Made by a program: the position numbers and the translations under genes. The notes beneath the pieces are model-generated. The model worked only from the letters and a program-made list of their open reading frames with translations. It was not told where the DNA came from and searched no databases. Positions 17,830 to 26,215 of a DNA stretch of 58,512 nt are shown piece by piece (the first letter of the stretch is position 1; every line of letters begins with the position of its first letter). This stretch comes from Spirochaetes bacterium RBG_16_49_21. Lineage in GTDB: Bacteria; Spirochaetota; UBA4802; UBA5550. The stretch is from assembly GCA_001829495.1 (NCBI GenBank), contig MIBJ01000048.1:73171-131682 (forward strand). The letters are read 5' to 3'.

Positions 17830-18015
17830 ATGAATGCATTAAAAGAAGTAACCATTGAAACGATCAAAAAATTACCCGATAATTGCACCATAGATGATAT
17901 CATGTATGAAATTGATTTCGTTGCTCAAGTCTATGAAGGTTTAGACGATGCTAATAAAGGAAAAGTCATTACTACTGATGAATTATTAGCAAAGGTCAAA
18001 TCATGGGGCAGATAA
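17830..18015 (+). CDS. Small antitoxin of a ParE-type module
   Basis: A 61-residue acidic protein (TIETIKKLPDNCTIDDIMYEIDF, then DDANKGKVITTDELL). It resembles the short antitoxins found directly before ParE/RelE toxins, which carry a helical toxin-binding region and little else. It overlaps the following toxin gene by 13 bases, and TGAGG lies close upstream. Identification rests on the neighbour and the overlap more than on a specific motif. Confidence 0.75.
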   Translation: MNALKEVTIETIKKLPDNCTIDDIMYEIDFVAQVYEGLDDANKGKVITTDELLAKVKSWGR

Positions 18016-18302
18016 AATGGACGGAAAAATCGGTCTCTAATTTATATGCCATTCATGAATTTATATCAAAAGATTCCCCTATTTACGCGCTACGATTTAT
18101 CAATTCAATCATCAAGCATATTAAAATTCTTGAAACCCAGCCTTATAGTGGCCGGATTGTTCCAGAATTTGAAAATATTTCTCTTCGTGAATTAATTTAT
18201 AAAAATTATCGCATTATTTACAGGATTATTAACGACAATGGTGTTGAAATTCTTTTAGTATTTCATGGCTCACAGGAATTATATATAATTGAAAAATTAT
18301 AA
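18003..18302 (+). CDS. ParE/RelE-superfamily toxin
   Basis: A 99-residue protein with the ParE pattern: IKWTEKSVSNLYAIHEFISKDSP, ALRFINSIIKHIKILETQPYSGRIVPEF, LRELIYKNYRIIYRI and a final hydrophobic strand ILLVFHG. ParE members poison gyrase; other relatives cleave mRNA. It is AT-rich like its antitoxin. This is the second such module in 2.2 kb, and the two toxins share only the superfamily fold. Confidence 0.88.
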   Translation: MGQIKWTEKSVSNLYAIHEFISKDSPIYALRFINSIIKHIKILETQPYSGRIVPEFENISLRELIYKNYRIIYRIINDNGVEILLVFHGSQELYIIEKL

Positions 18303-18370
18303 ATCAAAAACTATTGTCCGGACTTTTTGCCGGGAATTCATGAAAAAAAATTTGATGTGAGGTGTCTCCC

Positions 18371-18916
18371 ATGAAAAAAACCAAAGCCGGTTCAAAAAAA
18401 GGCGCATCAAAAAAATCCGGAGTGAAAAAAGCGGCTCATAAACAAAAATCCGCGGCAAAGGCAGCCTCATTACTCAATGAGCTGAAAAAGCTTGCCGGCG
18501 CCATGGCCGAGGAAGACCTCGATACTCTTGTGGACCGGGCCAGGATTTTGATCCACAACAGGGATGTTCTCGAATCTGCGGGGAGGCTTAAAAAAGCCGC
18601 TGAGTCTCTGGCCCGGAAACAGGGAGCGCGGGAACAATATGCCTTAAAGGTTAAGGTACGGGAGGCGGCCGATCTTTCATATTTTTTTATAGATTTTTAC
18701 GGGTATGAGAATTTTTTTTCGCGGGATGAGATGCGAAAGATCGTTAAAATGTGCAACGCCTCGGCGGACGGTGCTGACGCGGGCCGCAGGCTTTTCAACT
18801 GGTTCAAGAACGACCGATCGGACGTGCTCAAAAACACCGGCCTGGAGAGCTCCCGGGATCCTATTCTCGGCGTTATCTATGACTATATTATACGCAACTA
18901 TTCAGTGAAGAAATAA
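18371..18916 (+). CDS. Lysine-rich N-terminal tail protein of unknown function
   Basis: A 181-residue protein using the ATG at 18371 after TGAGGTG. The first 30 residues are almost only Lys, Ala, Ser and Gly, like a histone H1-type or nucleic-acid-binding tail. The rest is helical: an acidic helix around AEEDLDTLVDRARILI, then DLSYFFIDFYGYENFFSRDEM, FNWFKNDRSDVL and a C-terminal IYDYIIRNY. No enzyme motif is visible and I do not recognise the family. It lies 11 bases before the next gene, which has a good ribosome binding site, so they may be co-transcribed. Confidence 0.7.
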   Translation: MKKTKAGSKKGASKKSGVKKAAHKQKSAAKAASLLNELKKLAGAMAEEDLDTLVDRARILIHNRDVLESAGRLKKAAESLARKQGAREQYALKVKVREAADLSYFFIDFYGYENFFSRDEMRKIVKMCNASADGADAGRRLFNWFKNDRSDVLKNTGLESSRDPILGVIYDYIIRNYSVKK

Positions 18917-18927
18917 AGGGAGGGAAT

Positions 18928-19308
18928 ATGTCAGTCAGAACGCTTCAGGCAATCGTGGGTATTTTTTTCCTGCTTCTCGGGTTCATGGGCGTGCTGCCGG
19001 ATGTCGATGAGGGAATCTTCGCCATAAGCAACCGGCACCTTGCGGTGGAGGTCGTCTTCGGCCTGGTTGAGCTCGTGTGCGGGATCATTATGGTGTTCGG
19101 CCTCTTCACCGTGATGAGGCGCAAGATGATGTACCGCGCGAGCATGGTGGTCCTGATCTTTTGGATTCTGCGGATGATTTTTTCCCGGCTCATCTGGGGC
19201 CCGCCGCAGGCCGCCTTGGCGAGCGTGCTCAACTGGCTTCTCATAATCAGCGTGGAGTCGATCGTGGCGGCCTCGGTCTGGCTGCTGGCCAGCACCTATA
19301 ATCGGTGA
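18928..19308 (+). CDS. Small four-helix membrane protein, unknown function
   Basis: A 126-residue protein preceded by AAAGGGAGGG. Four hydrophobic segments are visible at about 5-24, 38-62, 70-88 and 97-120, separated by short loops with RRK and NRH. No known motif is seen. The size and layout resemble small DoxX- or DUF-type integral proteins. It follows the lysine-rich protein on the same strand. Confidence 0.7.
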   Translation: MSVRTLQAIVGIFFLLLGFMGVLPDVDEGIFAISNRHLAVEVVFGLVELVCGIIMVFGLFTVMRRKMMYRASMVVLIFWILRMIFSRLIWGPPQAALASVLNWLLIISVESIVAASVWLLASTYNR

Positions 19309-19381
19309 TGCGATAGCCTCATTTTACTTCAAAATCTTTACAGGCCGTGTCGAACGGATTATCCGTTGAGCAGGCTTTTTT

Positions 19382-20440
19382 ATGGAAGAGAAAATTACCG
19401 GGATACTGCCTTTTATAATAATCTATGGAGTGATTCAAAATTTCATTCTCGCGATATCGATACTCTCACAGCTACGGAAAAAAAAGGACATTAAAAAGGC
19501 CCTATCTTTTCTATTCTGTCTAATCGCCACGATTTTTTTTCTGCTGCCGCCGCTTTTTAAATCCTATAATCTGTTCATAGCGGCAATCTTCTGCGTGCCG
19601 TTCATTTTCTCCATTGGTCCTCTATACTATATTTCAATGAAAACAGTCATCAGGGGCGAGAATAAGCTGTTCCGAGCTGACGTTTTTCATTTCATCCCTT
19701 CGGCGCTATTGGTTCTTTGTATTCCGGTTATATTTATATGGGGAATAACAGATAGTGATCTCATGAAAAGACCAGCGGCTTTATTGCTTTCATTCGCAAC
19801 ATTTCATGCAGCGGGCTATTTCACGGCCACGGCGATTTTTCTTGCCGGGCAGATACCGGGAAAAATTGCCGGTGACAATATTGACGACAAAATAAAAATA
19901 CGTCTGGTCCTGAATGTTCTCTATGCCCTCTGTTTTCTGGTTGCCGGCATCGGTTTAATGAACAAGCATATTTTATATCATTCCAGCATTGTGGCAATTG
20001 TGGTATTAGTGTTTGCAAGCTATATTATTTCACTCAGGTACCCATTGAAAATCGATTACTATCGGAATGCAAATAACAGGCTGTTCTTTGCGTATCTTCT
20101 TCCCCGGACAGATCCTGAAACATTAAAAAGAGAACTGATCTCTAAACTGTCGTCGGATAACCTTTACAAAGAAGTGTCCCTTTCAGGACTGGCTATGGCA
20201 CTCGGTATCAGACCCTATCAGCTGTCTCATTTTATAAATAACTACCTGGAGATGAGCTTCTCCGATCTCATCAACAGCTACCGGGTGGAAGAAGCGAAGA
20301 AAGAAGTCCTTTCCAGACCGGAGGCCACAATTCTTGCCATCGCCTATGAGTCCGGCTTTAACTCAAAGGCCAGTTTTAACCGGGCATTTAAAAAATTTAC
20401 CGGCCTGACCCCTTCGGAATTCCGCGACCGTCATAAATAA
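19382..20440 (+). CDS. Membrane-bound AraC-family regulator (multi-helix N-terminus + HTH)
   Basis: A 352-residue protein. The first 225 residues contain about seven membrane helices beginning IIIYGVIQNFILAISI, forming a sensory half. The C-terminal 110 residues are an AraC-type DNA-binding domain with two helix-turn-helix units: LAMALGIRPYQLSHFINNYLEMSFSD, then ILAIAYESGFNSKASFNRAFKKFTGLTPSEFR. A membrane-embedded AraC regulator implies direct transcription control from the membrane. The next gene, a hydrolase on the same strand 150 bases on, is a possible target. The signal is unknown. Confidence 0.9.
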   Translation: MEEKITGILPFIIIYGVIQNFILAISILSQLRKKKDIKKALSFLFCLIATIFFLLPPLFKSYNLFIAAIFCVPFIFSIGPLYYISMKTVIRGENKLFRADVFHFIPSALLVLCIPVIFIWGITDSDLMKRPAALLLSFATFHAAGYFTATAIFLAGQIPGKIAGDNIDDKIKIRLVLNVLYALCFLVAGIGLMNKHILYHSSIVAIVVLVFASYIISLRYPLKIDYYRNANNRLFFAYLLPRTDPETLKRELISKLSSDNLYKEVSLSGLAMALGIRPYQLSHFINNYLEMSFSDLINSYRVEEAKKEVLSRPEATILAIAYESGFNSKASFNRAFKKFTGLTPSEFRDRHK

Positions 20441-20591
20441 ATTATCCGCTTTTTCAACAACGGTGATTTTTTTCGTATCATATTATAAGATGAGGCGACT
20501 CATTGCAGATGTTAGTGTATTCTCAAAACATAAAAGGTGATGCTTGTCGATTTCGCAGTTTGGAGCACAATCAAATTGAGCACGGTAAACT

Positions 20592-21395
20592 ATGCTGGAA
20601 CTTCATGAATTTGAGCAGGTAACCCAGATACGATTGAGCAGAGAGTTGGACAATAAAGCGCTCTACTGGGTGGCCGCGTATCTGGTGGATGGATTGCTCA
20701 TTGACACGGGCTGCCTCTATACATCGAAAGAACTGACGTCATATCTCAGCACCAAAAATATCAGGAAGGTCATCAACACTCATTTTCACGAGGACCATAT
20801 CGGCGGGAACAAGGACATCATGGCTGAATTCGGGGTCGAGATATATGCTTACCCCGATTCGATACCATTTATAGCGGGAAGACCGGTGCTGTATCCATAC
20901 CAGGAAATAGTCTGGGGGTATCCCGAACCGACCGATGTAAAACCGATACCTGATATTATTACGACAGATAAATATTCGTTTCGCGTCATTGAAACGCCCG
21001 GTCACTGCGTCGGTCATGTGGCGCTCATGGAATTGTCCAAAGGCTGGTGCTTTTCAGGCGATATCTTTGCACGTGAAGATATAAAATGCATCCGGCCGGA
21101 GGAAAACATCAGCGACCTCATCTCATCGATGCGCAGGATTCTGTCCCTGGCCGGCGATCGGCTGGTGCTCTTTACATCGGTGGGCAAGATTGTTGAAGAC
21201 GGGCGTAAGGCCCTTTCGGTATGCATCGACTATCTGATCGGTAAAGCCGATAGAGTAAAGAAAATGGCGCGGGACAATCATAGCGTCGATGAGATGGTGA
21301 ACATGGTTTTCGGCGGCGAGCACAGTTTTTACCAGCTCACCGGCGGCCAGTACTCATCGAAAAACCTGATTCGGTCGCTTCTTGATACAAAATAA
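20592..21395 (+). CDS. Metallo-beta-lactamase-fold hydrolase
   Basis: A 267-residue protein with the two-metal signature THFHEDHIGG near residue 60, ETPGHCVGHVAL near 137 (third metal histidine) and SGDIF near 157 (bridging aspartate). A usual late histidine is less clear. The family includes glyoxalase II, lactonases, thioesterases and phosphodiesterases; the substrate is not evident. It is followed after 16 bases by an FMN-dependent protein and after another 16 by a methyltransferase, suggesting one operon. The ATG has a weak ribosome site. Confidence 0.88.
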   Translation: MLELHEFEQVTQIRLSRELDNKALYWVAAYLVDGLLIDTGCLYTSKELTSYLSTKNIRKVINTHFHEDHIGGNKDIMAEFGVEIYAYPDSIPFIAGRPVLYPYQEIVWGYPEPTDVKPIPDIITTDKYSFRVIETPGHCVGHVALMELSKGWCFSGDIFAREDIKCIRPEENISDLISSMRRILSLAGDRLVLFTSVGKIVEDGRKALSVCIDYLIGKADRVKKMARDNHSVDEMVNMVFGGEHSFYQLTGGQYSSKNLIRSLLDTK

Positions 21396-21411
21396 GAGCT
21401 GGAGGTAATTT

Positions 21412-22251
21412 ATGAAAAACAGATTGACAGAAATGCTGGGCATTGAAACTCCCGTTATTCAGGGCGGGATGATAGAGGTATCCCTCTCGGGTCTTGCTTC
21501 TGCGGTATCTAATGCCGGCGGCCTGGGAACGCTCGGGCAACGGGTTGATATTAAATTATGGCATGATGAAATAAAAAAAACGAAAGACCTGACCGGTAAT
21601 CCTTTTGCCGTAAATCTCGGCCTTTATCTTGGGGACGTTAAAGAGCGTATCAAGATAATACTTGAGGAAGGGGTTAAAATCGTTGTAACAGGGGGAGGAA
21701 ATCCTTCGGCGATAATTCGCGAGCTACAGGATGCGGGAATAAAAACCATGCATGTGGTATCAACGACAGAGCAGGCCAAGAAAATGGAGGATGTCGGGAT
21801 CGATATCGTGATTGCGGAAGGCGGCGAAAGCGGCGGTATAGTTGCCAAGAACATTATTTCAACAATGGTGCTTGTACCCCTTGTCGCGGACGCGGTATCA
21901 GTGCCTGTTGTGGCTGCCGGCGGGATCGGTGACGCCCGGGGCCTGATTGCAAGTTTTGCCCTTGGGGCACAGGGTGTTCAGATGGGGACCATCTTCGAAG
22001 CGAGTGTGGAAAGCAGCGCTTCGCCGGCATGGAAGGAGAGGATACTGAAAGCAAGGGAATGCGATACCATGGTTAACGAGGCCGGTGCGTTGCATGCGCG
22101 CGTCATTAAGGAGGAAATATTCCCGGGTTCCGTCATGACCGGACAGATTGCAGGAATGGTTACCAAGGTGGAAAAAGTATCTGATATCATGACGAGGATA
22201 GTTGATAACGTTGATACAGTAATGAACGGCATTAACGTTCAACTTAAATAG
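21412..22251 (+). CDS. Nitronate monooxygenase / FabK-like FMN protein, catalytic histidine replaced
   Basis: A 279-residue TIM-barrel protein behind GGAGGT. Motifs are TPVIQGGMIEVS, NAGGLGTLG, NPFAVNLGL, VVTGGGNPS, VPVVAAGGIGDARGL and GAQGVQMGT, which bind FMN in nitronate monooxygenases and FabK enoyl-ACP reductases. The active-site block, usually E-x-x-E-(A/S)GGH, reads EGGESGGIVA, with isoleucine where the catalytic histidine is expected. The enzyme may therefore work on another substrate. It sits in a run with an MBL hydrolase and a methyltransferase. Confidence 0.87.
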   Translation: MKNRLTEMLGIETPVIQGGMIEVSLSGLASAVSNAGGLGTLGQRVDIKLWHDEIKKTKDLTGNPFAVNLGLYLGDVKERIKIILEEGVKIVVTGGGNPSAIIRELQDAGIKTMHVVSTTEQAKKMEDVGIDIVIAEGGESGGIVAKNIISTMVLVPLVADAVSVPVVAAGGIGDARGLIASFALGAQGVQMGTIFEASVESSASPAWKERILKARECDTMVNEAGALHARVIKEEIFPGSVMTGQIAGMVTKVEKVSDIMTRIVDNVDTVMNGINVQLK

Positions 22252-22267
22252 TAAGATACCCACCGCC

Positions 22268-23011
22268 ATGACTGTCGATTATTCCGAAATATCAAAAAGA
22301 TATGATGAATATAGATCTTATAATGATGATGTTATAAAAGCAATAGCGGAAACCGCCAGTATTTCTCACGAAATGACCGTGCTGGATTTAGGCGGGGGAA
22401 CGGGAAATATCGCATTAGAATTGAAGAAATTAACCCGAGCCCATCTGATCTGTTTGGACATCTCTCCTGGAATGCTCAGGAAAGCGAAAGAGAAATCTAT
22501 AACGGTGTTATGCGCCGACGCGAATAATAATCTCCCCTTTAAAAGCAATTCATTTGATGTTATAATCGGGGCATATGTTATCCATCATATCAATAAAGTC
22601 GGGGTTTTTATACGGGAATGCAGTCGCGTTTTAAAAAATGGGAGGTTGCTCCTTCTCACTTCCAGCCATGACCAGATCGAGAACTTCCATCCGGTAGCAA
22701 AAAATTTTTTTCCGAGTTGCGTTGAAATTGAGAAAAAAAGATTCCCGGCAATTGATTATATTATTTATCTTATGAAAATCGCCGGTTTTAATGATATTCA
22801 CTATCATGATATTCTTATTGAAAAAAATGAAATAAATGAAGAGTATCTGCAAAGGGTAAAAAATAAATATGTTTCAACGTTTTATTTAGTGCCGGCAGAT
22901 GAATTTAAAAAAGGCATTAGCAAGATTGAATGCTTAATTCGAAGCGGTCAAAACATGAATTTGCCAGAGTGGCGAGGAACAATTATTTTTGGCTATCGAG
23001 CCATCGGATAA
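22268..23011 (+). CDS. Class I SAM-dependent methyltransferase
   Basis: A 247-residue protein of UbiE/COQ5-like type. The SAM motif I VLDLGGGTGNIA is at about 38-49, followed by LICLDISPGML, CADANNNLPFKSNSFDVIIGAYVIHHI and a post-motif RVLKNGRLLLLTSS. The substrate is unknown. Base composition is more AT-rich towards the 3' end. It is the last gene of the short-spaced run, and a hairpin follows at 23069. Confidence 0.88.
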   Translation: MTVDYSEISKRYDEYRSYNDDVIKAIAETASISHEMTVLDLGGGTGNIALELKKLTRAHLICLDISPGMLRKAKEKSITVLCADANNNLPFKSNSFDVIIGAYVIHHINKVGVFIRECSRVLKNGRLLLLTSSHDQIENFHPVAKNFFPSCVEIEKKRFPAIDYIIYLMKIAGFNDIHYHDILIEKNEINEEYLQRVKNKYVSTFYLVPADEFKKGISKIECLIRSGQNMNLPEWRGTIIFGYRAIG

Positions 23012-23068
23012 AATGCTGAGACAGCGACCAGAACATAAAAATATTGAATGGTATAAGGGATATATTCA

Positions 23069-23089
23069 CCGCCGATCCTTGATCGGCGG
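23069..23089. terminator. Hairpin downstream of the methyltransferase
   Basis: CCGCCGATC, loop CTT and GATCGGCGG make a perfect 9-bp stem 58 bases after the methyltransferase stop. It lacks a clear T-run. The rest of the 23012-23326 gap is AT-rich, with one G9 tract near 23247 and a copy of the ACAACAAGTCTATT repeat at 23277. Confidence 0.55.
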
Positions 23090-23276
23090 ATAAAGCTCCA
23101 CCTTGATCGAGAAGACACTCTTAAATAAAATTTAAAGCACCTGCTCATATTTTATTGATTTCCTCTTGTCAAGATATTAATAGTTATATAATATGCATGT
23201 TGCAAAACTACAATAATATTAAGCTGCCCTGCACTGTCGAAAGCGAGGGGGGGGGAATTAATTATAATTTGGTTAT

Positions 23277-23290
23277 ACAACAAGTCTATT
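23277..23290 (-). repeat. Repeat family D end sequence (AATAGACTTGTTGT), solo copy
   Basis: The complement of AATAGACTTGTTGT occurs here 37 bases before the MsrA start. The same end sequence occurs at 28025 (with its inverted partner at about 28114-28127) and at 35238. It looks like a solo terminal repeat left from a mobile element. Confidence 0.55.
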
Positions 23291-23326
23291 GTATTAGCGG
23301 AAGGTTATGGATGGGAGGAAATGAGT

Positions 23327-23923
23327 ATGTTCATGAATCTGCTGTTGAAATGCGCGGCTTTGGTAATGCTGGTGCCTGCTTTATTATACGCCGGGCCGAA
23401 ATACGAAAAGGCGGTTTTCGCCGGAGGATGCTTCTGGTGCATGGAGCCTCCATTTGAGAAGCTTAACGGCGTGATCACGGTTACATCCGGGTATATGGGA
23501 GGAAAAGGTGCGAATCCGACTTACGAGGATTATGCCGACAAGGGACATGTGGAGGTGGTTGAGATTATCTATGATCCAAAGATAGTCGGCTATTCGAAAC
23601 TTCTCGATGTTTTCTGGAGGCAGATAGATCCCACCGACCCTGACGGTCAGTTTGTCGACCGGGGGCCGCAATACCGGTCAGCCGTTTTTTATCTTGATAA
23701 TACGCAGAAGGCGCTGGCTGAAAAGTCAAAAGCGGCTTTGGCCGGATCCGGGAGGTTTGATAAACCCATCGTCACCGAGATAATCAAAGCCTCTGCGTTT
23801 TATAAAGCTGAGGACTATCACCAGGATTATTATAAAAAGAATCCGATACGGTACAACTACTACCGATACCGGTCGGGACGCGATCAGTTTTTGGATAAAA
23901 TATGGGGAAAGGACAGGAAATAA
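23327..23923 (+). CDS. msrA: Peptide methionine sulfoxide reductase MsrA, exported
   Basis: About 198 residues from the ATG at 23327, 6 bases after GGGAGGA; ATGs at 23321 and 23333 are alternatives. Residues 1-22 are a signal peptide (LLLKCAALVMLVPALLYA). The mature enzyme has the catalytic GGCFWCMEPPFEKL with Cys35, then SGYMGG, PTYEDY, GHVEVVEIIYDP, DPTDPDGQFVDRGPQYRS and the EDYHQDYY block. It reduces methionine-S-sulfoxide in exported proteins. It is 1 base from a lipase gene and heads a run with a secreted-type peptidase, suggesting repair or protection of envelope proteins. Confidence 0.95.
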   Translation: MFMNLLLKCAALVMLVPALLYAGPKYEKAVFAGGCFWCMEPPFEKLNGVITVTSGYMGGKGANPTYEDYADKGHVEVVEIIYDPKIVGYSKLLDVFWRQIDPTDPDGQFVDRGPQYRSAVFYLDNTQKALAEKSKAALAGSGRFDKPIVTEIIKASAFYKAEDYHQDYYKKNPIRYNYYRYRSGRDQFLDKIWGKDRK

Positions 23924-23924
23924 A

Positions 23925-24788
23925 ATGAAAAGGTTGAGACCGTCAATTTCTTGTCTTACCCTGGTTATGGCCGTCGGATTTATTTTTTTGCTCTATGGGA
24001 TCGCGGGCGCCAAAGCCTATGATCTGGTGTTGGTCCATGGATTCCTGAACTACCATAAATGGAGCGAAGAGCTTCTTGACGAATGTTTGAAAACCTATGG
24101 ATCCGGAAAGGTGTACGCGATTTACCTTGACGGATCTTCGGACCTGGGGGCGCGCACGATAAACGGGAGAACGCTCATTTGTGCGGGCCGCGATAGTCGT
24201 AAAGCCGGGACCGAGCACGTTGCGACCCAGGCCGCATACATGACCGATTTAATTGCGAAGCTGCAGAGCGTCAAGGGGTTACGCTCCCCGTTCAGCATTA
24301 TCGCGCACAGCATGGGCGGGCTCGTGGCCCGGCAATATGCCTACGAGCACCCGGGCAAAGTGGCGGATATCGTGTGCCTCGGAACCCCGAACCACGGCTC
24401 GCAACTGGCCGACGTCCTGGGCTGGACCGCGTTTTTCACCCGCTCGCGTAACGCCATGCACGACCTGTCCCCGGGGTTCGTGGACGGTACGTTCAACAAC
24501 AATTATCCGGTACGCGGCATCAAATTCGCCGGCAGCGGCAGATTATACACCATACGCGGCAATTTCAGCGGGTGCAATTCATGCGGCTCAGGACCGATCA
24601 TCTGCGAGCTCGTATCCGGGTATTGGGTGCTTAAGAATATTTATAACTATGAGAATGACGGCATGGTGCCGGATTATTCCGTGTTGATAACCGGAGGAGT
24701 GCCGATCGCCGACTATGCGCACTACGACCATCTGGATCTTATCCGAAAAAAGGAGGTCGCCGCAAAGGCGATGAGCGTTCTGCGATAG
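23925..24788 (+). CDS. Exported alpha/beta-hydrolase lipase
   Basis: A 287-residue protein with an N-terminal hydrophobic signal (LTLVMAVGFIFLLYGIAGAKA). The mature part begins YDLVLVHGFLNY, the HG oxyanion motif. The nucleophile elbow is AHSMGG, about residue 128. LGTPNHGS is typical of triacylglycerol lipases, a catalytic aspartate is likely in ENDGMVPDYS, and the histidine in HYDHLDL. A CNSCGSGPIIC stretch may form disulfides. It starts 1 base after msrA and precedes the M4 peptidase by 19 bases. Confidence 0.88.
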   Translation: MKRLRPSISCLTLVMAVGFIFLLYGIAGAKAYDLVLVHGFLNYHKWSEELLDECLKTYGSGKVYAIYLDGSSDLGARTINGRTLICAGRDSRKAGTEHVATQAAYMTDLIAKLQSVKGLRSPFSIIAHSMGGLVARQYAYEHPGKVADIVCLGTPNHGSQLADVLGWTAFFTRSRNAMHDLSPGFVDGTFNNNYPVRGIKFAGSGRLYTIRGNFSGCNSCGSGPIICELVSGYWVLKNIYNYENDGMVPDYSVLITGGVPIADYAHYDHLDLIRKKEVAAKAMSVLR

Positions 24789-24807
24789 TTACTGTGAGGA
24801 GGGTTTT

Positions 24808-25875
24808 ATGATAAGAAAAATTTCGCCTTGGCTTTATCGGTATCAGCATTTCAATCCAATCCATTGCATTATCCCTCCCTATATGGCGGAATCGATCATT
24901 AAGAAGGGAGATGATGAGTTGAAGACGTGGGCTATAAACACGCTGATGGTATCCGAGGAGTTCCGGGGCCGCAGGAGAGCCATCGGAAGCCTTGCAGCAC
25001 TGGCGATTCCTGCCGGCGGCAAGCGGCGGACCGTTTACGATGCCCGCAATAGCGAGGAACTCCCGGGCGTCGTTGTCCGCAGGGAGGGTGAGCCGCGGAC
25101 CGGGGACGATGCGGTAAACGAGGCGTATGACGGAGCAGGGGCAACGTATGACCTCTATTATGAGGAGTATGGCAGAAATTCCATTGATGACAAGGGGATG
25201 AGCCTGGACTCGACGGTTCATTTCGGAGAAAAATACGATAATGCGTTCTGGAACGGGACCCAGATGGTGTACGGCGACGGAGACGGAAGACTATTCAACA
25301 GATTCACTATAGCACTGGATGTAATCGGACACGAGCTTACGCACGGCGTGACGCAACATGAGGCAAACCTGCTTTACCAGGGAGAGCCGGGCGCATTGAA
25401 CGAATCTTTTTCAGACGTCTTCGGCATATTGACCAAACAACGGATTCTCAAGCAAAATGCCGACAAAGCCGACTGGATCATCGGCGCGGGATTGTTCACA
25501 AAAAATGTCAAAGGCGCTGGAATCCGCTCGATGAAGGAGCCGGGGAAAGCCTATGACGATCCGGTTTTGGGCAAGGACCCCCAGCCTGATCATTATGACA
25601 ATTTATACAAAGGATCGGCGGACAACGGCGGCGTGCATATTAATTCCGGGATTCCGAACAGGGCGTTTTATCTGGCTGCCATGGAAATTGGCGGTTTTGC
25701 ATGGGCACAGGCGGGGAAGATCTGGTATCATACATTGATAGACCACCTGGGATCCCGCGCTGATTTCAAGCGGGCGGCTCAGGCCTTCGAGCGGGTCGCC
25801 GGCGAGCTTTACGGCGAGAAAAGCATTGAGCAAAAAGCGGTGAAAAGCGGCTGGAAACAGGTGGGAGTGATTTAA
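24808..25875 (+). CDS. M4-family metallopeptidase, protealysin type
   Basis: A 355-residue zinc peptidase. The short propeptide has the HCIIPPYM motif characteristic of protealysin-like M4 enzymes, and there is no signal peptide, as in protealysin. Zinc ligands are H175 and H179 in HELTH and E199 in NESFSD. The substrate-binding region GDGDG and the catalytic histidine in NGGVHINSGIPNRAF are intact. Protealysin-type enzymes cleave host or competitor proteins and leave the cell by an unclear route. The following gene encodes an emfourin-type inhibitor. It shares an operon with msrA and a lipase. Confidence 0.95.
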   Translation: MIRKISPWLYRYQHFNPIHCIIPPYMAESIIKKGDDELKTWAINTLMVSEEFRGRRRAIGSLAALAIPAGGKRRTVYDARNSEELPGVVVRREGEPRTGDDAVNEAYDGAGATYDLYYEEYGRNSIDDKGMSLDSTVHFGEKYDNAFWNGTQMVYGDGDGRLFNRFTIALDVIGHELTHGVTQHEANLLYQGEPGALNESFSDVFGILTKQRILKQNADKADWIIGAGLFTKNVKGAGIRSMKEPGKAYDDPVLGKDPQPDHYDNLYKGSADNGGVHINSGIPNRAFYLAAMEIGGFAWAQAGKIWYHTLIDHLGSRADFKRAAQAFERVAGELYGEKSIEQKAVKSGWKQVGVI

Positions 25876-25919
25876 CGACATCCGGTTCTTTTGTGACCGG
25901 TGGAAGGGAAGGCGATGAC

Positions 25920-26207
25920 ATGAAGGTTTTTTTTGAGCGGAGCGGCGGCTTTATGGGAGTACCCAGGCAGGTGTCGATTGATTCGGATTCCAATTCGCCG
26001 GATACAAAAGAAAAGCTCACTCGCCTGATCGAATCATCCCGCTTCTTCGACATGCCGTCCCGGATCGACGCAACCGGGCATCCCGACAGCTTCCAATATA
26101 AAATTATCGTAGAGGAGGGGGAGCGAAAGCACAGCGTTACTCTGGATGAAGCGTCAATGCCCAATGAACTGAAGCCGCTGGTGAAATATTTGATGGGGAA
26201 AATGTAA
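25920..26207 (+). CDS. Emfourin-type inhibitor of the M4 peptidase
   Basis: A 95-residue protein; the ATG at 25920 follows GGAAGGGAAGG. It begins MKVFFERSGGFMGVPRQVSI, the pattern of emfourin (M4in), the small inhibitor first described beside protealysin in Serratia. The RSGGF segment is the recognisable part, and the C-terminus has SVTLDEASMPNELKPLVKYL. Its position directly after the M4 gene supports the assignment; it would keep the peptidase silent in the cytoplasm until release. Confidence 0.85.
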   Translation: MKVFFERSGGFMGVPRQVSIDSDSNSPDTKEKLTRLIESSRFFDMPSRIDATGHPDSFQYKIIVEEGERKHSVTLDEASMPNELKPLVKYLMGKM

Positions 26208-26215
26208 CCCTTATT

